NCBI GenBank assembly: GCA_018813505.1
Contig: JAHJBM010000003.1
Coordinates: 1 to 47,774 of the forward strand
DNA from: Microcaldota archaeon
GTDB taxonomy: Archaea; Micrarchaeota; Micrarchaeia; Anstonellales; Bilamarchaeaceae
DNA: 47,774 nt
Direction of reading: 5' to 3'
Shown one piece after another: positions 44,165 through 47,774 of this stretch. Each line of letters opens with the position of its first letter. Position 1 is the first letter of the stretch. The position numbers and the translations under genes were made by a program. The notes beneath the pieces were generated by a model. That model ran no database searches and was not told where the DNA came from. It saw nothing but the letters and a program-made list of their open reading frames with translations.

Positions 44165-47020
44165 TTACTTCTTCCCATTACCTTTCTTCATGCCAAAGTA
44201 GTACCACAGTCCACCTACGACCGCTATTACTACTAACAATAGCACGATTCCACCCAGCATTTCACCGAGCCCCCCACTCTGAGTCTGTGCACCGGTTTCA
44301 GTTGTTGAACCGGCTTGACCAGGTTGTTGGGAATCTTGTTGTTGAGATGGTGGTGGTTGTACTGGAGGAGCCACTACTTCTTCCTCTTCTACTACTGGAG
44401 GTAGTTGCTCTTCTTCAGTTACTTCTGTTTCCTCTTCTGAAGTTTCTTCTTCAGGTTCTTCATCTGTTGAACCAGTTGAAAGATCTTCAGGTGGAGTTAC
44501 AGGCGTTATTGGAGTAACAGTTGTTGTTTCTCCTTCTTCACCCGTACACATTGTAACTGTGGATTCGCCAGTTTCAGATATGTAACCTGATTTTGTAGCA
44601 CTTATCTGATAGGTGCCACTGGCACTGATATCAAACTCTGCTTCACCATCAGCATCGCTGTAAACTACGCCAAGACCTGATATGAACACCCTGACATTTG
44701 ACAATGGTGTGCTTCCACCAAGTGCAGTTACAACCAACTTGCTGCCTGGACAAACGAATTCAGATTCCAGAGTTAATGATTTGGACGAGCTTGATGTACC
44801 TCCTCCCGTAGCTGGACCAACATCGTATAATGTGTATCCGCTCCATCCTAAAACCTGGAATTTCTTTACTCCTGCTGAACAAGAGTCATAACCAGTGACA
44901 TAGTCTGAACCTCCACTGACAACTGACGCCCTCGTTGTTGGGAATCCAGAAGCATGGTAGATTGCATCACCACATGCGCTTACAACTGCCAAGCTGACGT
45001 TTGCAGACCTGTTACACTCGGCAGCATCAGTGTTGGAGATATTCAATGCAACAAACTGAGCTTCCAAGATTATATTAGATTGTTGGACCAAGCTAATGTT
45101 GGTTGCATTTATAAGTGACCAGTTTATCAGACCAGTAGTGTCCGAATAACCAACCGTAAAGTGGGTCAGGTTATTTTCCAATCCTGGAGCAACTGCTGTC
45201 CCAAAGATGGTTGTGGCATTTATCCACATAAATTTGGTCATATTGTAGATCTTATCATAGGTAAACATGTTCTGATTACCTGCATGGACCATAAGACCGT
45301 AACCAAGCTCATCCGTGTTATTTTGCACACCATAAATGATGTTACCTGTAAAGGTATTGTTGTGGCTTGTGTTCAGGTAAACCCCGTAGAGCGTGTTGTT
45401 ATACACAGTATTATCCCTAAGAGTGTTGTTATCCGAACTGTAATTTAATACGAGACCTGCAATGGTATGATTGTAGATGGTATTGCTGCTTACAGTGTTG
45501 TTGTCACTAGAATTAAGCAGGACACCATACAGTGTGTTATTATAGACGGTGTTGCTTGATACAGTATTGTTGTGTGAACTATCATTAACCACAATACCAA
45601 TACCAGTGTGGTTATACACTGTGTTGCCGCTTATAGTGCTATTTATACTGTAGTTCACGTATATTCCAAAGATACCATTGGTATATAGTGTGTTGCTGTT
45701 TATTGTGTGATTAACACTATTAGTGACATTAATCCCAGAAAGACTGTGGTTATACATTGTGTTACTTACGATACTGTTGTTGTGGCTCTCGTTAAGATAG
45801 AAACCATGGATACCTCCAGTGCCACTACCACTATTATTATATGCACTACTGCCAGTTATTGTATTGTTATCTGATGCGTTCAACACATAACCTATTAATG
45901 TGTAATTGTATGCATACCCAGTGTTGACTGTATTGTTGTGGCTTTCATTAAAGTAAACCCCATAGTTTGTGTTGTTGTATGCATAAGACAGGTACAGTGT
46001 ATTGTTTGTAGAACTTCCATTAAGCACATACCCTATAGAGTTATTCCATGATGTACCTTGATTTATGCTAAGGTTTGTACTTTTATTTACATATATACCT
46101 GTAAGGGTATTGTTATATGCATATGGTTTGTGTAGAGTATCATTATTAGTCGCATTCACAACAAAACCATACACCGTGTGATTGTATGCATAACAACTAC
46201 TTAATGTATTGTTCTTTGTCCCATTCATAAAAAATCCATAAAGCGTGTTATTATATGCCATACCGGCCACTGAGTTATTTTCAGAATTATTCAGAACAAA
46301 CCCAGTATCCTTGTTTATAAATAATTGCAAACCGGTAAAGGCGTTGTTATGACTATTGTATAGATTAATACCGTAAAACGTGTTATTATATATGCCACTC
46401 GTACTAAACGTGATTTCGTTGCTTGCATTTATTAGGTAACCATAACTGTTGTTGTATGATGTGCCATTCGTTACTGTATTATCTGAACTTCTGTTGAAAA
46501 CGAAACCGTACACTGTATTATTATAGGAAGTAACATTGGTTAAGGTCGCGTTGTTAGTATTGTCAAGCAAAATACCGGTATCGGTATTATTACGTACTGT
46601 AATATTCTGCAGGGTAATTGACCAATTCGTATTATTGAGAGCAATGGCCATAGTATAATTTTGAATTATGCAGTTCATGATAGTAATGTTGGTAAGTGGT
46701 GATGTTCTAACGCTATTGTAGGTATCATTAATGATGATACCATAAACACTGTGCCCTTCAACAGCAGTTGAATTTCCAGTTAATGTAGCACCAGAACAGT
46801 CAAGAGTAATGTTGCTGTTGTTTATTCTCCAACATGCACCTATACCAGTAGTATTACCTTCGAAAATAGTACTTCCTGACATGTTATATTCAGTATGAGA
46901 CCAGCTAAGATTGCTGCAGTTTCCAATGCCACCATAAGCTATGGTTACGGCAGTAGCAAAGCACATACTTGAAAATCCCAATAACGCCAATATGGCGATT
47001 AATACAAATATTTTTCTCAT
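44165..47020 (-). CDS. Surface-anchored right-handed beta-helix (NosD/PbH1-like) protein, extremely rich in N-X-S/T sequons
   Basis: Signal peptide MRKIFVLIAILALLGFSSMCFA; many ~23-aa repeats 'NNTVSSNTVYNNTLYGVLLNSSD'; PEGA-like domain; E/T/P/Q-rich stalk and C-terminal TM. Confidence 0.85.
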   Translation of the reverse strand: MRKIFVLIAILALLGFSSMCFATAVTIAYGGIGNCSNLSWSHTEYNMSGSTIFEGNTTGIGACWRINNSNITLDCSGATLTGNSTAVEGHSVYGIIINDTYNSVRTSPLTNITIMNCIIQNYTMAIALNNTNWSITLQNITVRNNTDTGILLDNTNNATLTNVTSYNNTVYGFVFNRSSDNTVTNGTSYNNSYGYLINASNEITFSTSGIYNNTFYGINLYNSHNNAFTGLQLFINKDTGFVLNNSENNSVAGMAYNNTLYGFFMNGTKNNTLSSCYAYNHTVYGFVVNATNNDTLHKPYAYNNTLTGIYVNKSTNLSINQGTSWNNSIGYVLNGSSTNNTLYLSYAYNNTNYGVYFNESHNNTVNTGYAYNYTLIGYVLNASDNNTITGSSAYNNSGSGTGGIHGFYLNESHNNSIVSNTMYNHSLSGINVTNSVNHTINSNTLYTNGIFGIYVNYSINSTISGNTVYNHTGIGIVVNDSSHNNTVSSNTVYNNTLYGVLLNSSDNNTVSSNTIYNHTIAGLVLNYSSDNNTLRDNTVYNNTLYGVYLNTSHNNTFTGNIIYGVQNNTDELGYGLMVHAGNQNMFTYDKIYNMTKFMWINATTIFGTAVAPGLENNLTHFTVGYSDTTGLINWSLINATNISLVQQSNIILEAQFVALNISNTDAAECNRSANVSLAVVSACGDAIYHASGFPTTRASVVSGGSDYVTGYDSCSAGVKKFQVLGWSGYTLYDVGPATGGGTSSSSKSLTLESEFVCPGSKLVVTALGGSTPLSNVRVFISGLGVVYSDADGEAEFDISASGTYQISATKSGYISETGESTVTMCTGEEGETTTVTPITPVTPPEDLSTGSTDEEPEEETSEEETEVTEEEQLPPVVEEEEVVAPPVQPPPSQQQDSQQPGQAGSTTETGAQTQSGGLGEMLGGIVLLLVVIAVVGGLWYYFGMKKGNGKK
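45330..46600. repeat. Degenerate tandem DNA repeats (~66-75 bp units) encoding the beta-helix coils
   Basis: Recurrent '...gtgttgttatacacagtattg...' blocks on the + strand. Confidence 0.7.
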
Positions 47021-47333
47021 CCATAAACACCTATTTTTGTATGAATAAAGAAATAACATTTATAAATGTTTCCCAGATCAGACGATTTTACGTCGAAGAA
47101 TAATAGGTATAAACAGGAGGAGGGAAATTTGGTACGAGAAGAAAATTTTTTACAAGAAACCTAATAAAAAAAGGAAAACTATGGTTTAGAATAAAAATGT
47201 TTCGATTTTTTATTTGTTTAGAAAAAGCTGAAAATTCCAAAAAATACGGCCAAAAATGAGCTCAATATATTAGTATGTTATATATGTTATTTCATCATTT
47301 CACTTCATTTGTGTTGTTTGTCAGATTATCAAT

Positions 47334-47537
47334 TTGCATTTCAATTATAGTGAAACAGAAAAGTTCTGCCCCACAACTAGCAAACAACAGTCGTCTTGCA
47401 ACTGTTGTACAGTGATCAAAGACCACTCAAACCATGCTGAGATGACTCAACTGTCAAAAAGTTGCATTACTTTCGTGATTTGTTATAGACCGAGTAATAA
47501 ACTGCATCAACACCGTTTCAGCAGTTCTGGTTCTTGA
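47334..47537 (+). pseudogene. Decayed TnpB C-terminal zinc-ribbon remnant
   Basis: 'EKFCPTTSKQQSSCNCCTVIKDHSNHAEMTQLSKSCITFVICYRPSNKLHQHR' resembles TnpB 'RFYPTSKQCSCCGTVKD...LSDRTFVC..C...LDRD'. Confidence 0.5.
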
Positions 47538-47553
47538 AAGTATTTCTACAACG

Positions 47554-47597
47554 TGACATACTCCCCGCCCTAAAGGACAAGGATTTCTTGGCTGTCA
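47554..47597 (+). repeat. IS200/IS605-type right-end-like hairpin
   Basis: TGACA-tactccccgccctaaaggacaaggatttcttggc-TGTCA, similar to the 'CTCCCCGCCCTAAAGGGCGGGG' motif seen after many tnpB genes. Confidence 0.5.
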
Positions 47598-47652
47598 TGA
47601 GGAACTACTGCTTATTAAGTTCGCCAGTTATCCCGATCCAACAAAAAAGTTC

Positions 47653-47773
47653 CAGAGAATTTTATTCTCTGTCTCTTCAAAAGCTTCGCTTTATGAAGAC
47701 GGATCGATCTATTCTCAACCACTGAGATAAACTCAAAAAACAAAAATCTGAAAGACTTATTTGGTTGAGAATA
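47653..47773. repeat. Cluster of hairpins at the window end
   Basis: CAGAGAAT-TTT-ATTCTCTG (47653-47671); TCTTCA-AAAGC-TTC-GCTTT-a-TGAAGA (47674-47699); TATTCTCAACC/GGTTGAGAATA (47710-47720/47763-47773). Confidence 0.75.
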
Positions 47774-47774
47774 C

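Noticed and set aside
45330-46600. CRISPR or satellite interpretation of repetitive DNA
   Set aside because: Repeats are in frame in a 964-aa ORF and encode beta-helix coils.
1-47774. rRNA genes, tRNA genes, integrated provirus or canonical CRISPR-Cas/toxin-antitoxin modules
   Set aside because: None could be recognised on either strand by inspection; a tRNAscan-SE/PADLOC run would be needed for a formal negative.

Overview
AT-rich archaeal chromosomal window, probably from a DPANN-type or other small-genome archaeon (lineage is inference). Informational genes: rpl18e-rpl13-rps9-rpoN, rps2, rpl7ae-rps28e-rpl24e-ndk, EF-1alpha and AsnRS. Metabolism: a compact acn-icd-aclA-aclB operon encoding a two-subunit ATP-citrate lyase, and an archaeal-type asparagine synthetase (AsnRS paralog) divergent from an AsnC/Lrp regulator. 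Metal handling: a NikR-like regulator, ZIP, CDF, and a permease preceded by an unlisted 42-aa Cys-rich ORF. There are also many surface and membrane proteins. The most unusual accessory locus is at about 25.2-37 kb. It holds a Bat-type HTH regulator, three consecutive genes carrying four copies of a Cys-rich probable beta-helix module, three paralogs with an apparently new architecture (fold-type-II PLP-enzyme-like domain + TM helix + EF-hand-like loop + paired cysteines), a HerA/VirD4-like ATPase, and a tandem Lrp regulator. A shared palindrome (RCCGYT-N4-ARCGGY) and a duplicated promoter suggest co-regulation. A second highlight is a non-coding 'hairpin comb' at about 8156-8455 with about ten consecutive, mutually different inverted repeats. 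It lies near a TnpB N-terminal remnant, and similar hairpins lie next to a TnpB C-terminal remnant at the right end of the window. The rps2 upstream region is highly structured and can form mutually exclusive helices. All assignments come from reading the sequence and the supplied ORFs; no searches or folding programs were run.
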